Shown here in pieces: positions 51,750-64,000 of a stretch of DNA of 64,000 bases. Numbering within the stretch: the stretch's first letter is position 1; each line of letters opens with the position of its first letter. The translations under genes and the position numbers were made by a program. Source of the stretch: Myotis daubentonii (taxonomy: Eukaryota; Chordata; Mammalia; Chiroptera; Vespertilionidae); the NCBI RefSeq assembly GCF_963259705.1, contig NC_081842.1, positions 88,900,433 to 88,964,432 of the forward strand, given 5' to 3'. A model generated the notes under the pieces. It searched no databases. It was not told where the DNA came from and saw nothing but the letters and a program-made list of their open reading frames with translations.

Positions 51750-52118
51750 CTGGAGGCCTGGTGCATGAAAATTCATGCACTCGTGGCGGGGGGGGGGGGC
51801 GGGGGGGGAGTCCTCTCAGCCTGGCCTGCGCCCTCTCACAGACCAGGAGCCCTCGGGGATGTCTGCCTCTGTGGGAGGTGACCTGTGAGCTGATCAGGGT
51901 CCGGGGATGGTGCTGGCTGGTGAGTGGTCAGCTCCGCCTCCCTCCCCCATCTCTCCTCCGCCACTGCCAGTTGCTGCTGCCCCCTGATCGCCATCCCTCC
52001 CCCTGCCCACTGGCATCCACCTTGGCTGCCTGGCACCGCCCGTTTGCCAGCCCCACCTCCCGCCAACCAGTCGTTCTGCCGTTTGGTCGATTTTTATATT
52101 AGGCTTTTATTATATAGG
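51750..52118 (-). mobile_element. HeliBat Helitron, reverse
   Basis: CTGGAGGCCTGGTGCATGAA hairpin end (CTAG changed to CTGG), right end TTTTATTATATAGG. A G-run at 51786-51808 lies just inside. Confidence 0.88.
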
Positions 52119-52947
52119 GTAATGGATATCTTTGACACCTTCCAGCTATGGTTTATGTTTTCCATATTTATATACTATGCACTCTGAAGAATATCAAACT
52201 ACTATGGGAGATGAAACAGAAGCAGGAGGTATAGCTTTAGTCTTTCAGTAAATCATTCAGTCTTTATAAAGAAAGAACATTCTCAACATTAAACAGAAAG
52301 ACTTTTCTAGGAGGTCTGATCTGGTAATAAAAATACTAGTTAGTATAGCACTTCTGGTGAAGTTATTGTTTTCAAAAATTAGAACTGCTAAAATCTTAGA
52401 AGAATATTAAATTAGCAGGTAAATTATTTAAAACCAAGGCTAAGTTAAGTTGTATAAGTCATGTTTGCTCTACTATCTGTATATACACTTGGTGTGCTTT
52501 TTACAGATGACACCTAAACCTAGGCCAGCAGATGAATGAAGTATGAATATCATGCTGTTCACTTATCCCCAAGTATGATTAAGTTGCAGGTCACTCTTTA
52601 GAAACCCTAACTGGTGTAGTAGGTAGGGGAGCCTGAACAGGGACAAAACTGAATATCACTCAAATAAATACACATAGAGAATTCTAATAACCTCATACTT
52701 TGGAGAGCCTATTAACACTTTTCATTTAGTTAGCTTATATAGAACACAAATGACTACTTATTGGAAATAATAGGAAGAAAAATATCCTGTTTTGATGGCA
52801 TTCTTAGAATGAGAAGAGAACATCATGGAGAATATCATACAGGGAAAAAGAACATTTATAAGAATTTACCCTAGGTGAAATTAAGCATCATACAATAATC
52901 CTATCAATATATTGCTCATATTCATATTTTCATATGTGTCCCTTTAA
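52119..52947. other. Intergenic DNA, no gene
   Basis: AT-rich. A stretch near 52700-52880 (GAGAGCCTATTAACA..., AAGAATTTACCCTAGGTG) recurs at about 54515-54680; see findings. Confidence 0.5.
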
Positions 52948-52963
52948 CTCATCTTCATTATTT

Positions 52964-53185
52964 TATTTTTTTAAAATATATTTTATTGATTTTTTTACAG
53001 AGAGGAAGGGAGAGGGATAGAGAGTTAGAAACATCGATGAGAGAGAAACATGGATCAGCTGCCTCCTGAACACCCCCTACTGGGGATGTGCCCGCAACCA
53101 AGGTACATGCCCTTGACCGGAATTGAACCTGGGACCTTTCAGTCCACAGGCCGACACTCTGTCCACTGAGCCAAACCAGTTAGGC
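52964..53185 (-). mobile_element. Ves SINE with 16-bp TSD
   Basis: TSD CTCATCTTCATTATTT at 52948-52963 and 53186-53201; full-length SINE, little diverged, likely young. Confidence 0.95.
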
Positions 53186-53458
53186 CTCATCTTCATTATT
53201 TATAGATATTTGTTAGCTTTCCTTGAGCTAGAAGACTTTTCTAGGAGGTCTGATCTGGCTGGAGTGATGTTAGATGTAGCTGGCTTTGACATTTGGAGTT
53301 ATATCAGCTATAATAAGCAGCAGGCATTAGGGGTCTTCATGTTAATACCAGCTGATATTAAAACTAATAGTAAATGCTTTAAAAGAAAGTGTACACTTGC
53401 ACACAAGCTAGCCAAGGGCAAACGGTCATCATTCTTTTTTGTTGTTGTTGCTACATCC

Positions 53459-53868
53459 CTGTACTTGTCCGCTGAGGCTTCCATAACAAAATGCTATAGA
53501 CAAGGTGGCTTCAACAACAGGCATTTATTTTTTCATGATTCTGGAGGCTGCAAGTACAAGATCAGGCATGGGCAGGCTTGGTTTCTCCTGAGGCTCCTCT
53601 CACTGGCGTAGGTGGCGGCCTTCAACGGGCTTCCTCACGTAGCCTTTTTTCCTTGCTCATGCACCCCTGGTGTCTCTTTTGTGTGTCTTAATCTCCTCTT
53701 TTTATAAGGACATCAGTACAATAGGATTAGACTTTAGGTTCAGGCTTAATGATTTGATTTTAACTTATCACTTCAAGGCCATGTCTCAAAAAATTGTCAC
53801 ATTCTGAGGTACTGGGGTTTAAATTTCAACATAAGAATCTTAGGGGGAATACAATTCAGCCCATAACA
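53459..53868 (-). mobile_element. MLT1-type MaLR LTR
   Basis: The complement starts TGTTATGGGCTGAATTG and includes CCCCAGTACCTCAGAATGTG, GTCCTTATAAAAAGAGGAG and CAGCCTCCAGAATCATG, hallmarks of mammalian ERVL-MaLR LTRs. Old solo LTR. Confidence 0.85.
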
Positions 53869-55870
53869 ATCCTCATACTTAAAAGGTAATCCTCACCCAG
53901 ACATATTATGAACCCTATACTCCAAACAAGTTAGCAAACCTCTTTTTTCCTGATCAAGCCAATATTTTATTGCCTTCTCATTTTTGTAAAATATATTCTC
54001 TATTTTTCTCTGTCATAATTTTACTCATTTTTAAGACTCCACTGCTTCTTCTGAGAGCATTTTAAACAGTCTGGTTAGTCCTAGCCAGATTGGGTTCCAC
54101 TAGTCTTTTGTTTGTTGAACTCTTTTAGAACTTTTATAAATGCCATCTTCTATAAAAGTGATGTGTGCCTTATTTTCTTTTTCATATTCTATTTTATAGA
54201 AGTTTTGTCTATTTATTCCCAAATGCCTACATTGCATGGTGCAGTGCCTTGCCTACAGTGGGTACTAAACATATTTTCTTGACTGGTTAAAATTTGATGT
54301 AAAAAAAATTGGTTATAAATTTTTTTTTCTATAGTTTGTTAGCATTTTTCATAATTTTTAAAAATGTAAATCTAGGTAAGATTTACTATGAAAATCTCCA
54401 ATAACTCACATTGCACTTTTAATGATTGCCTTGTTTAGAATTTTTGTGCATATTTAACATAACTCTCCCAGTATTTGATAGATAAGTATACGAAAAAGAG
54501 GGCAGCAAAGATAGAGACTTGGAGAGCCTATTAACATGTTTGATTTAATTAGTTTATATAGAACACAAATGGTTACTTTTTGGAAATAATATGAAGACAA
54601 ATTTCCTGTTTTGATGGAAAAGAGAATGCCATGGAGTAAACATACAGGGAGAAAGAACATTTATAAGGATTTACCCTAGGTGGGTAAAAGTGGTGAGTGA
54701 AAGACTTCAGAGTTTCCATTTTCTGTTTTGGAGATAGTAAGCAACTGTAGACCAAAGGCCATACAAAATGTGCTCCATTCTTATATTTTTTATTTGGAAC
54801 ATCCTATTTCCTTATAGAAATTTGTAGCAGAATCATTAAAATGAAAAAAAGTCTGCATCTTTGTCTTTGGGAACAGCAATAAAAGGAGTTGGAATGTGCT
54901 GATGACGGTGCTTTGGAAAGTACAGCTATTCCCACAAGCAGGTTTTGGGGGAAATGGATGATCTCACCCCTTGAGAAGTTCAGAGAAGCTTGGTTTTGGG
55001 GGCTCGCTCTAAAATACAGAGAAGATCAGAGGGATTTGAAGGGGGTTACACTCTGTCATGCCACATGTGGGGTTCCCACAGACGGGTTTTGGTTCTGCTT
55101 TGTCTTTCCCTCCAGCGTGCAAAATAAGGAACATCTCTGTATTTCCTAGTTTTTGACTGCCCATCCAGGGTACTGGTCTTTGAACTTCTACACATGCATT
55201 CCCACAGATATTAAATTTATCTAGAGCACACGTTGGATCTCAACTCAGAACAGATGGGGAAGGATGCTGTCTAAGAAAAGCAGAAATGACAGCATTACAT
55301 TCTGGTTTAAATGTTCTTAAGATAATTTATTGTGTTAATGCCATGACTGCGTCATCCTACTCCAATGGTAAGTGACTGCTGGGTAAATATGACCAGAACA
55401 GATGAGCAATATCATTCCATAGTTGTTTTCTGGACAGCAATAAAGTAAAAGATAGAAATGGAAAGAGATTAAAAAGCAGGGGAAAGAAAGAAAGGCCTTT
55501 CCCTGGAGAGTCATATTTAGTAGTGCCAGTGGGGCCAAGAATGGTCTGGGTTAAGTGCACATAGGAATCTGTCTATTTAAAATCAGGCAGGCCTTGTGAG
55601 CAAGCAACTGGAAAGAACATTGTCAAAATATATTTTCTTATCTTTGAGTCTTGGAGATTAAAACAAACAAACATACAAACAAAAATCCAAAATGTAGCAC
55701 TAACTGTAGAAATGATAAATTGACCTGTATTGAATTTAAAAAAATGGCAAACAATATTGTAAGGAAATTATCAAGGATATAGCCCTTAGAGGTCCATGCT
55801 AGATTGAGTCAATTCTGGTTAATTCAGTGATGGATACAAAGCCTTTCATTAGTAGCTCCTGTAGAACCCT

Positions 55871-55903
55871 AAAACAAAACAAAACAAAACAAAACAAAAC
55901 AAA
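55871..55903. repeat. (AAAAC)n microsatellite
   Basis: About 6 perfect pentamers. Confidence 0.95.
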
Positions 55904-56100
55904 AGACACCTACTAAGAAGGGGTCCTGGTGGCTAACTGGGCTCATATTTTAAAAAACAGCCTAGCAGCAATTTCTGCATAGGATCCTGTCACACAAACT
56001 GCACTTCATGGAGAAGCCAGCTCTGGATTGCCAGCCCTTATAAAGGAGTTCCTTATAAAGGCTTTCTGCATCCAGTCAGAGTTGGGCAGCTCTTTTCTGA

Positions 56101-56210
56101 CCAATCAGGACAATGTCTTTTGGACCAATCAAGCTGCAAGGATTTGGAATGTCATTTGCATGAGGATGGGCCAATCAGGGGCCTGGGGTTGGTATTCCTG
56201 TCCATATAAG
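56101..56210 (+). promoter_or_regulatory. Promoter-like cluster: three CCAAT boxes, octamer, TATA
   Basis: CCAATCA at 56101, 56125 and 56171, octamer ATTTGCAT at 56154-56161, TATAAG at 56205-56210. All lie on the plus strand with promoter-like order and spacing. No gene follows within view, so an old LTR promoter is the simplest reading. Confidence 0.45.
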
Positions 56211-56811
56211 TCAGCTTTCCTCTAGCTTCCAGGCCACACTTTTCCTTTTCTCCCAACCTCAAAGGCTACATTTCCCTGCCTGATCTTTGATGGAAAGACC
56301 AGTGGTTTACAGTCCCTTGATGGCTGTCATAGATTTCAAATTATCAGAATATCCTGCATGTTCTCTGAAATTCTTTCTTGGTATCTGTGGTCATGGTACA
56401 CTGAGTTAGTAAAAACTAAGGGCACATTTTAAATTAATGCTATGGTAAAATAAAGTGGAATTCTGATTTCCTGCATTTTGCACCATGTGTGGAAACATTT
56501 GCACCATGTGATGAAAGCAAACGTGGCCACTACAGTTGTCTTAGATCAGTGACTGCTTCTCAAACTTGAACATGACACCAATAACCTGGAGAATATTAAT
56601 AACATTCTGATTCTCACTAAGTCTAAGATGAAATTACGAATTTTTAACAAGTTCCAGATGATGCTGTTGATGGTTCAAAGGAGCAAGCAGCTCCTAAGGC
56701 CTTTGCCACCTAAGGCATCCTTGTATCAAACTCTTCTAATGAGTTTCCACATAGTTTGAAATTTTAACAAATTATTTTTGGAGAACATTTGAAAAATCTA
56801 AAGTCTTTAAG

Positions 56812-56813
<2 letters not shown>

Positions 56814-56858
<45 letters not shown>
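56814..56858. repeat. (TG)n microsatellite
   Basis: About 22 TG units. Confidence 0.96.
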
Positions 56859-56859
<1 letters not shown>

Positions 56860-56927
56860 CAATAGGCGCAATATGGCATTTTAATCTTCATTTGTATAAA
56901 TATGGAATGACATCAGAGAAAGACAGC

Positions 56928-57134
56928 TTGCCCGGCTGGTATGGCTCAGTGGATTGAGCATGGTACTATGCACCAAGAGGTCACTGGTTCAATTCCTGGT
57001 GAGGACACATGCCCTGGTTTCAGGCTTGATCTCTAGTAGTGGGAGTGTAGGAGAAAGCTGACTGATGTTTCTCTCTCATTGATGTTTCTCTCTCTCTCTC
57101 TTCCTCTCTATCTAAAATCAATAAAAAAATATGT
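56928..57134 (+). mobile_element. Bat tRNA SINE, plus strand
   Basis: Head CCCGGCTGGTATGGCTCAGT, box B GGTTCAATTCC, body ending with a CT-rich stretch and AAAATCAATAAAAAAATATG tail. Confidence 0.88.
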
Positions 57135-57338
57135 GTAAAAGGACAGTTGATTGTAAGGCAGAAAACTCAAGATCTGTTCTCAGCATTTCCATTCATTCTT
57201 TGTGTGACCTTGAGAAAAATACTTAAAGTTTCTTGGTTTCAGAATGACAGTGGGCACACTCCACCAGTCTCTCTAATCCTGAACATCTCAATTTCAATCC
57301 CATGAAGTATTTTCTGATAAAGTCATCTCTTTTAAAGT

Positions 57339-57749
57339 TGTAGGGAGCAGCTATAGGGATAAGCCTCGGACTGACCTGTTGGCAAAGCCACAAACAAGTC
57401 CCAGCTTAGAGGGCACAGCCCTCTTAGCATAATTAGGCTTGACCTTATGAGGCTCCCTAGATCTTATCTGGGTAGCTAATGGGCTGAGGGAGGTGCAGCA
57501 AGTGCTGCCAAAACAAGTGAAACTCACAAGAACATTGTAACTATGGTGACCACTACCTTGTTTACCTCTGACTATAAAATAAAGACTCAGCTTGCCTCTG
57601 GATCTCTCTCTGTGGCCTCAGCCATGCACAGGAAGATCCACCTAGAGACCCAGCTTATTCTCTCTGTCTTTTCTACATCCTTCACCACCATCCCCCCTCC
57701 CCCCCAGCTCCCAGGCTCATCAAACCCTTGGCTGTGCTGGCACTCCACA
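57339..57749 (+). mobile_element. Solo ERV LTR, 411 bp
   Basis: TGTAGGGAGCAGC... to ...GGCACTCCACA with 5-bp repeats AAAGT at 57334-57338 and 57750-57754. A TATA/poly(A)-signal-like CTATAAAATAAAGACTCAGC lies at about 57573. This family differs from the LTRs at 10873, 23011 and 32894. No viral genes adjoin. Confidence 0.75.
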
Positions 57750-57754
57750 AAAGT

Positions 57755-58902
57755 AACCAAAATTACTAAGAATGCAAAGCACAGACCTTTGACATCTCCT
57801 ATTTCTGTTTTAAAAAATCTTTATAGAACTCTTTCCTTTGATGATGTGAAAATTTACTTGACATAATCAAACATGTTTTAATAAAATGTCTTTGGAAATA
57901 GTGAGAGTGTCTAATGAAATGGAAACTGACTCTGTATCATGTTTTAATATAATTTTTAAGAACCTTGGGATAATATCTATGATGTATTATTATTAAATTC
58001 TTGAGATTATAAAGTAAATATTAACTCAGTAAATATTAATTCATTTTATTATATATAGGTATCAACATTTCCTGCAATGAAAATATCTTGGAAATAATTT
58101 TAAAAGCCTATGAGAGATTAATTTAATATGTATATATTTATTTTTCATTTGTTTTAGTACAAATACTTAAGTTATTAAGAGAAAACTCAAACTCAAATTA
58201 TCTACTTATATATTTTTTCAAAAATTGGCTACCAATTGATTGGTAGAGTATCTCTATATATATAAAAACAAACAAACAAAAAAATCCAGTGCTACTTTCA
58301 AAGTTTTATGAATACCATATTTTTTCCCAATTAGAAAAAGTAATCTTACAACTCTAAGAATTAAAGAAAATCCAAAGTATCAGGTACTTTGAAGTAAGAG
58401 AGACATAAGCCATACTAGAATTGCCTTTAATTATCCCTAATTCCTCATCTATTTGAAGACTTATTTCTGTAATTGACTTTTGGAGATTATCACAATTTGT
58501 TCAATGAAAAACCATCATAAATGTTTGAAATAGGGATAATAAAAGATATTCCCAGCAGAGTGTCAATTGAAGGAGTCATTATACTTAAAATGAAATGACA
58601 GGATAATTTAATGTAATAATTATAATCTAAATTCTAGATATGTCTTAGAAATAAAAAATCTTAGATAACATTACTAATTAAATATGTAACATGATTGATT
58701 ACAATGTATGTTTGTATATTAATTCAACAATCATAAATATATATAAGTACTGATAAATTTGTTTCAAGAGAATCGACAATTAACAAAGATGTTGGTGAGA
58801 TAATAACACCTTATGTTTTCAAGGGCTATTTTGAAGACATGATGCAATGTGTAGTAGGTATTTTTTAAAACATGAGGGATGACCTGTTAAATTGACTACT
58901 AA

Positions 58903-58904
<2 letters not shown>
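57755..58904. other. Intergenic DNA, no gene
   Basis: Very AT-rich; nothing recognised. Confidence 0.5.

Positions 58905-58974
<70 letters not shown>
58905..58974. repeat. (AT)n microsatellite
   Basis: About 34 AT units with one interruption (TGTATA). Confidence 0.95.
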
Positions 58975-58977
<3 letters not shown>

Positions 58978-59095
58978 AATTTCTTTATTGGTTAAGGTAT
59001 TACAAATGTGTCCTCATCCCCTCACTGAAATATTACATACATTAAAATATTGCATACATTAAAATATTACATACATTAAAATGTTACAACATTAT
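58975..59095 (-). mobile_element. Possible L1 3'-end fragment with 18-bp tandem repeats
   Basis: TTAAGGTATTACAAATGTGTCC resembles the L1 3' end at 88-125 in antisense. ATTAAAATATTACATAC units repeat about four times at 59020-59090. Confidence 0.45.
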
Positions 59096-59202
59096 ATTAT
59101 CATATTATTCCTTTATAGCCAAATTCCTTCAAAATTATTTCTGGAAGCTCAATATAACTCATACTTATAGTAGATTTTTGCAAGTTATATAATTATAACA
59201 CA

Positions 59203-59375
59203 TTTCTTGCCCTCAGTGGTTGGAGCATTGACCCAGTCAAGGGTGCATCCCTTGGTTGCAAGCTCGGTCTCCAGCCCAGGTCAGGGCACCTGTGGGAAGC
59301 AACCGATCAATGTGTTTCTCTCATGATAATGTTTCTCTTTTTCTGTCTCCCTCTCTTCCACTATCTCTGGCTCAG
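59203..59375 (+). mobile_element. Diverged bat tRNA SINE
   Basis: CCCTCAGTGGTTGGAGCATTG head, then a body with AGGTCAGGGCACCTGTGGGA and CT-rich end. Old. Confidence 0.65.
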
Positions 59376-61947
59376 TTCCATTTTGGATCTCTCTCTTAAG
59401 ACGTTCCACAAAAGCCTAGAAATTTAGCAATTTGCCATCTAATTTAGTTGACTGTGATATTTAGTCTTGAGTAAAAATTTAATAGCAATTGTTGTGCTCA
59501 CAAAATTTGCTATATACAAGAAAGCCTAAGAAGTCTCATAATGGAGACAAATATCTGAAAAACCAAGATTAATAAGGTTTTCAAGAACATAAGATGGATC
59601 ATCTAAGTGATTTACTTGAACATTTCAAGAATAAATAGAACTTCAAGTGGTTTTAAATACTTTCACCATCTGTTTAACTAAAAGTCATTCTGTTCCTAAT
59701 TCCATTTTTGCTGTTTGTTTCACCTTGAGGATGATACAATTTTAGTAATAAGATTTTGCTCTATCAAAATATAAATTCCAAGCTTCTTTTAGATTTAATT
59801 ATTCTACAGATAGAAAATAGAATATTCTTTATAGTGCACTGATGGTTAAATTTCCATTTTCTTGGGCACATTAAGGGCCTGAACATTTAGATTATAAAAA
59901 TTAAATTATATACTTTTTCCCTCTTTTTCTATTTCAAAGACAAGGAGAAAAACAGTGCAAAATTGAGGTCTTTTACTTCATCAGCTCTCCAACACCTTTG
60001 AGTACTTGGTGCTGTGTTGTATTGACTTCGAAGTTGTTTGCTAGTACACTCTGGAGACAGAAGCCCCCTTCTGAGCCTTTCGTCTCATCTTGTTTCATTG
60101 TAAATGGACTTTTTATATTACATATTTGAGTATACTTCTATTTATTCTGGGTGTTTCACAGAAATATTTACTATATCCTTATTTGCGTTTATAATACCAT
60201 ATATCTTTTTTGTTTTCAATTCTTTGGTTTTCCTTCACCACAGTAATGTTATTTTCTCCATTAGCATATTTGGTCTTTATTGTTTCAAGTACAAAATTTA
60301 AATTTTCTATTGCATTATTTTCAATGAAATTATGAAATTCACATTAAAGTATGAAGCATGAGTATGAGGCTGGGAACTAAAGGACTGTTACATGATGGGT
60401 ATGACTACAATAATTTTCAAGTAGAGGTATGAAATCAGACTAGATGTAAATATATGTATTTTTCTTATTGGACCTTATTATTTCCAAGGTTCCATTTTTA
60501 CCTTGTTTCATAAAATTTTTCTAACATTTAGCAATATTTAGTGTCAGTGTACTTCAACAGTGATTGTTACAGAGCTTATAAACTCAGATTTTAGAATCTT
60601 ATCAGTTTATTTGACAAGTAACACCTTATAAAGTGTCAATATTGGTGATGAAGTCCTTCAGTTAGTAATGGGAGGGTCTATGGGAGGAGCTCTCACACCC
60701 TATTTTCTCTTAAAAGCCCTGCAGGGAACACTATGTTTACAGCCAAGCTCTGTAGCATTGAGCCTCCCTTAACTTGCTTTTCCTCTGTTAAAAGGGGGCT
60801 TTCTGTTTCTTCTTGTGCCCTGTGTGCACGTGGCTCACTATAGCTGCACATACTGGATTGCAATTCTTTCTTTACCCCCAAATAAATCCTTTTTGGTGAT
60901 GGAATACCTAGCAGATTTTTGTTTACTGTCAATAAAAATTGAAAATGAGAAAACAATTCCCAATTCAATTGTCAGATCCAATTGAACATAATATCCCATG
61001 CCAACCCACACTATAATTTCCTTTCCCAAATTTATTTAGAACTTTACGCAGGAAGGGCCATGTAACAGGAGGTACTTTGGTAAGCATGAGCACTCTGATA
61101 AAGTTCTGAGAGTGCTAGGAACAAACAGCCATTTCAGCCGTCTTATGCTGTATGGCAAGCTTTCAGGTCTTTATTGTACATTAAACAAGATATGTGAGTA
61201 AATTGGATTTGATGGGCAACTCACACATTCATTGAAAATGATAAAATGAATTACATAATAAAATATACTGCATAGGGAAGTAGCTAGAATTTTCTATTCT
61301 AAGTCTTCTAATTTAGCTATAGCAGCTTTTAAACCAACCTCAGCAAGTGGCCTTTTTGTTGTTTACAGTCCTTCTTTATAAGCTTTTGGAAGCTTTTGGA
61401 ATCATTTACTTAGTTTAATTCTTCCTTACAACAGGGGATCAGTGTTACCACCAATCTGCTGCAGGCTTAAGTGTTCTGTTCCAAGTTATATGAGGTGGAA
61501 GAGAGGATTATGAATTCTTTCATTTAAGGTGAACAGAGTAGAAGGGATTAATTATTGTGACTATCACTTTATAGTGTTGCATTGCTTATACTATCTTTTC
61601 ATGTGTTTCAAAGTTATAAAATTTCTTTGTGCCATTGAATTAACTGATTTATTTAGTTTGTAAATAGGGATGTCATTCTTTTGGCACTGAAATATTAAGG
61701 AAACATCATTGTCATTCAGCTACGCCCTAGATTTTATATGGGAGGATCCTCAAGAGAACACTCGGAGGGGGTTATCTTTGTGCCAGATCATTTCTACAAC
61801 TCTCTGCCCTAAGGAGATAGAAGTATTTCCCTCCTGCCCCATCCCCAAAAGATATATTTGGTCCTAGATTATTCCATCAGAATTTGCCTTTACCTAATGT
61901 TTCTCATTTTATCAGCCACTTCAGAAGTGGCTAATATAAAGTTACCA
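59376..61947. other. Intergenic DNA, no gene
   Basis: AT-rich. Open frames up to 91 codons (60693-60968, minus) show no domain. Near 60700-60900 an AATAAATCC follows LTR-like text; unassigned. Confidence 0.5.
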
Positions 61948-61948
61948 G

Positions 61949-62105
61949 CTATAATAAGAATAAGAGCTAATATGCTAATTAGACCAGATGGCTGAATGAC
62001 TTTCTGGAAAGACCAGTGAGTGGGGAGGGGGGCCACGGGGCCATGAGGGAGGTGGGGCTGTGAGGGCCGAGCCCCTTGCATGAATTTCATGCAATGGGCC
62101 TCTAG
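61949..62105 (+). mobile_element. Short HeliBat Helitron
   Basis: 5' end diverged (ATAATAAGAATAAGAGCTAA), then ATATGCTAATTAGACCAGA; hairpin TTGCATGAATTTCATGCAA and end GGGCCTCTAG. Confidence 0.8.
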
Positions 62106-64000
62106 TTCTATATAATACAGTATTAAAACTCTTAGATAACAATCAAGTTTTAAAGTTTTAGATATGTGTAGGGTTTAGTTCTTATCATAAAACAGAGTAT
62201 TGTAATAAAATAATATTTATAGACTCTTACTTTAAATAAAAACATGTGATCATTTCTTGAAACTTCATAAAAAAAAGTACTTTATTTTACCTCCAAGGTT
62301 TTATGGCAATTTTTCAAAATAACTTTCTTCCGTTTCCTCCTCTGAAGAATGGCTTTAAACTCTCCACTCCATTATGATTTTAAGTCACATTTTATTCCAT
62401 CAGGATATCTTGCTGAATTCTGCTATCTACATATTTTACTTTAGCCTGGTAGACCTAGTTGAACTTCAAAGAGAAAAGGAAAAGCATAGAGAATTGAAAT
62501 CCCTTCAGTAGAGGAGAAATAATGATGGGCAGACTTCAGTCTAGGTATCTCTTCATCTCTATCCAGAGTACAGTCAAGAATTCCCACTTACACTGGAACA
62601 GGCAGTAACCCATAGCAGCATCTTGGGATTTTGAAGGAGAGACTCTTAAAGGTGATCAGAACTAAATTTACCTTCTCCACTCCAAACGTATCTAACTAAT
62701 TACATACAGAACAAGAAGACCCCATGGGAACATTTGACGCAAATTATTCAAGGTCAAATTTATCATTGTTTCCAATATCTTCACATTTCTCATCCTTTGC
62801 AGAGTCTCCATAGTCCTCCCATTTGTTTGAGCACCACTACCGATGCAGAAACTTGAGGGTCCTTTCTTCATGACCCCTCTCACTCATACTTTCTATATAC
62901 TAGTCAGCAAGACCTGAATAGCCTACTTTCTTAATTTCTTTCCAATACATTTTCTTTCCTTCTTCATGCAACTTGATGGGCCTTTTAGAAAGTCTTCTCG
63001 ACATATTTAAATGATAGGTTTAATAAGATGTGGACTCTTTATTTGGGTTCTTATATCCCCCCCCCCTTAGTAAAATCAATGACAGTCTTTAACATATTAG
63101 CAATCTTTTGCAGAGGTGAGTACATTTCTCTCCTGGGTTTGATTCCAACGGATGCCTATTCCCAGGTTCAAAAAACAAAACAAAACAAACAACAACAAAA
63201 ACAGGATTTGATGTATGCATGATTCTTTCATCTGGCTGTAAGTATACTGACATTGTAAATCAGTCTTTACAGAGTAATAGGAAGTGGTTCTCTTTGAAAG
63301 AGTTTTCCAGTGTAAGAACTATTTATACTCCTATGCAATTTATTTGAGTATAGGCCCCCTGAACCCCTCATTCTAGGGATTACTCACCAGTAACTCTGAG
63401 CAAACCTCTCACCTGCAGGGGATTTGGTTAACTCAATCTGCTATCACCGTGGTTGTACCACACCTGCATAAACAGACAAATGAAAGCCACAGCACACTGA
63501 ATGGAAGGACAGAGGCTTAACCTTTTTATCCTTTGTGTAAAGATATGCCAGAGTAACAACAGCTACTGGCTAAAAAATAGCTACAATTAACCACAGATAT
63601 CTCACTTTTATATCATTGTGTCCTTTTGTCTAATCTCATGATATCACTTAAAAAAAAAAAGAAGGCTGGGTAGTTATTTTCCTTTTTCAGAACTCTAAAG
63701 ATAAAAATTTGGAACTGTTTGGCTTGGTGGAAAGGATTCAAATCCCTGCTCTCAGCAACCATTGGCATGGGTCAAAGAACTTGTGCCTCCTCCATTTAGT
63801 GTTGGTCATAAATAAGAGGTAAGAGTCCATATTTAACTTCTGAGAAGTCTTGGGGTGGCCAGTCCTGTGCTTCTCTAACAAACACCTCTGAAGTGCCTTA
63901 GGGCATAAACTAGTTTCACTCACGCTAGAACTTAACCTGTTTCCCTTTAGGATGCTGGCAGAACATCATGCTTCTGTCTGGTAGGGACCCCATAACTCTG
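62106..64000. other. Intergenic DNA, no gene
   Basis: AT-rich unique DNA to the window end; a C-run at 63057-63067 and A-run at 63650-63660. No coding gene, RNA gene or clear repeat end recognised. Confidence 0.5.

Larger units (their letters stand above)
53869..56927. other. Intergenic DNA; promoter-like cluster near 56100-56210
   Basis: No coding gene. It includes an L2-like 3' end at about 54230-54280, an (AAAAC)n repeat at 55871-55903, the CCAAT/octamer/TATA cluster listed separately, and (TG)n at 56814-56858. Confidence 0.55.

Overview
This is intergenic, repeat-rich DNA from a vesper bat (family Vespertilionidae, Myotis-like). Three signs point there. Non-autonomous HeliBat Helitrons occur many times, with TCTATA/TCCTATATAATAAAAGG-type 5' ends and a GTGCAtgaatTTcaTGCAC hairpin followed by GCCTCTAGT at the 3' end. 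tRNA-derived Ves SINEs are present in at least a dozen copies. The LINE-1 has a typical mammalian ORF2. I see no multi-exon host gene. Everything gene-like is a retrocopy or transposon-borne.

Layout. 54-4765: a chimeric retroinsertion, minus strand, of a full-length 107-nt U6 snRNA copy joined to a 5'-truncated young LINE-1; its ORF2 is nearly intact, broken by one homopolymer frameshift, and the insertion is flanked by a 16-bp target-site duplication (TSD). About 5260-7365: an old Tigger1 DNA transposon split by three HeliBats in a row. 7370-9926: old repeats and unassigned DNA. 9934-31232: a large direct tandem duplication, copy A 9934-22084 and copy B 22085-31232. Each unit carries a solo ERV LTR (6-bp TSD) into which an HNRNPA1 mRNA copy has inserted with an intact 320-codon frame. 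Copy A alone also has an AGGF1 retropseudogene (itself carrying a Helitron and a SINE), two further Ves SINEs and a 57-bp local duplication; copy B keeps the empty sites. 31700-33903: an older L1 with a 5' inversion (twin priming), interrupted by a second solo LTR of the same family. 34-64 kb: AT-rich unique DNA with Helitrons, SINEs, MaLR/ERV LTRs, L2 remnants and microsatellites, including a 2.4-kb Helitron (41769-44152) that holds a mariner-type fragment, an exon-like fragment and a minisatellite.

Most notable: the HNRNPA1 copy entered the LTR about 9 bp downstream of the LTR's TATAAATA box, so the LTR promoter lies in place to drive an intact RNA-binding-protein frame, and the whole cassette was then tandemly duplicated. 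By eye the two reading frames differ at 12 of 963 positions (6 synonymous, 6 non-synonymous). Expression and function cannot be judged from the sequence alone, and an assembly artefact (two haplotypes joined) must be ruled out.
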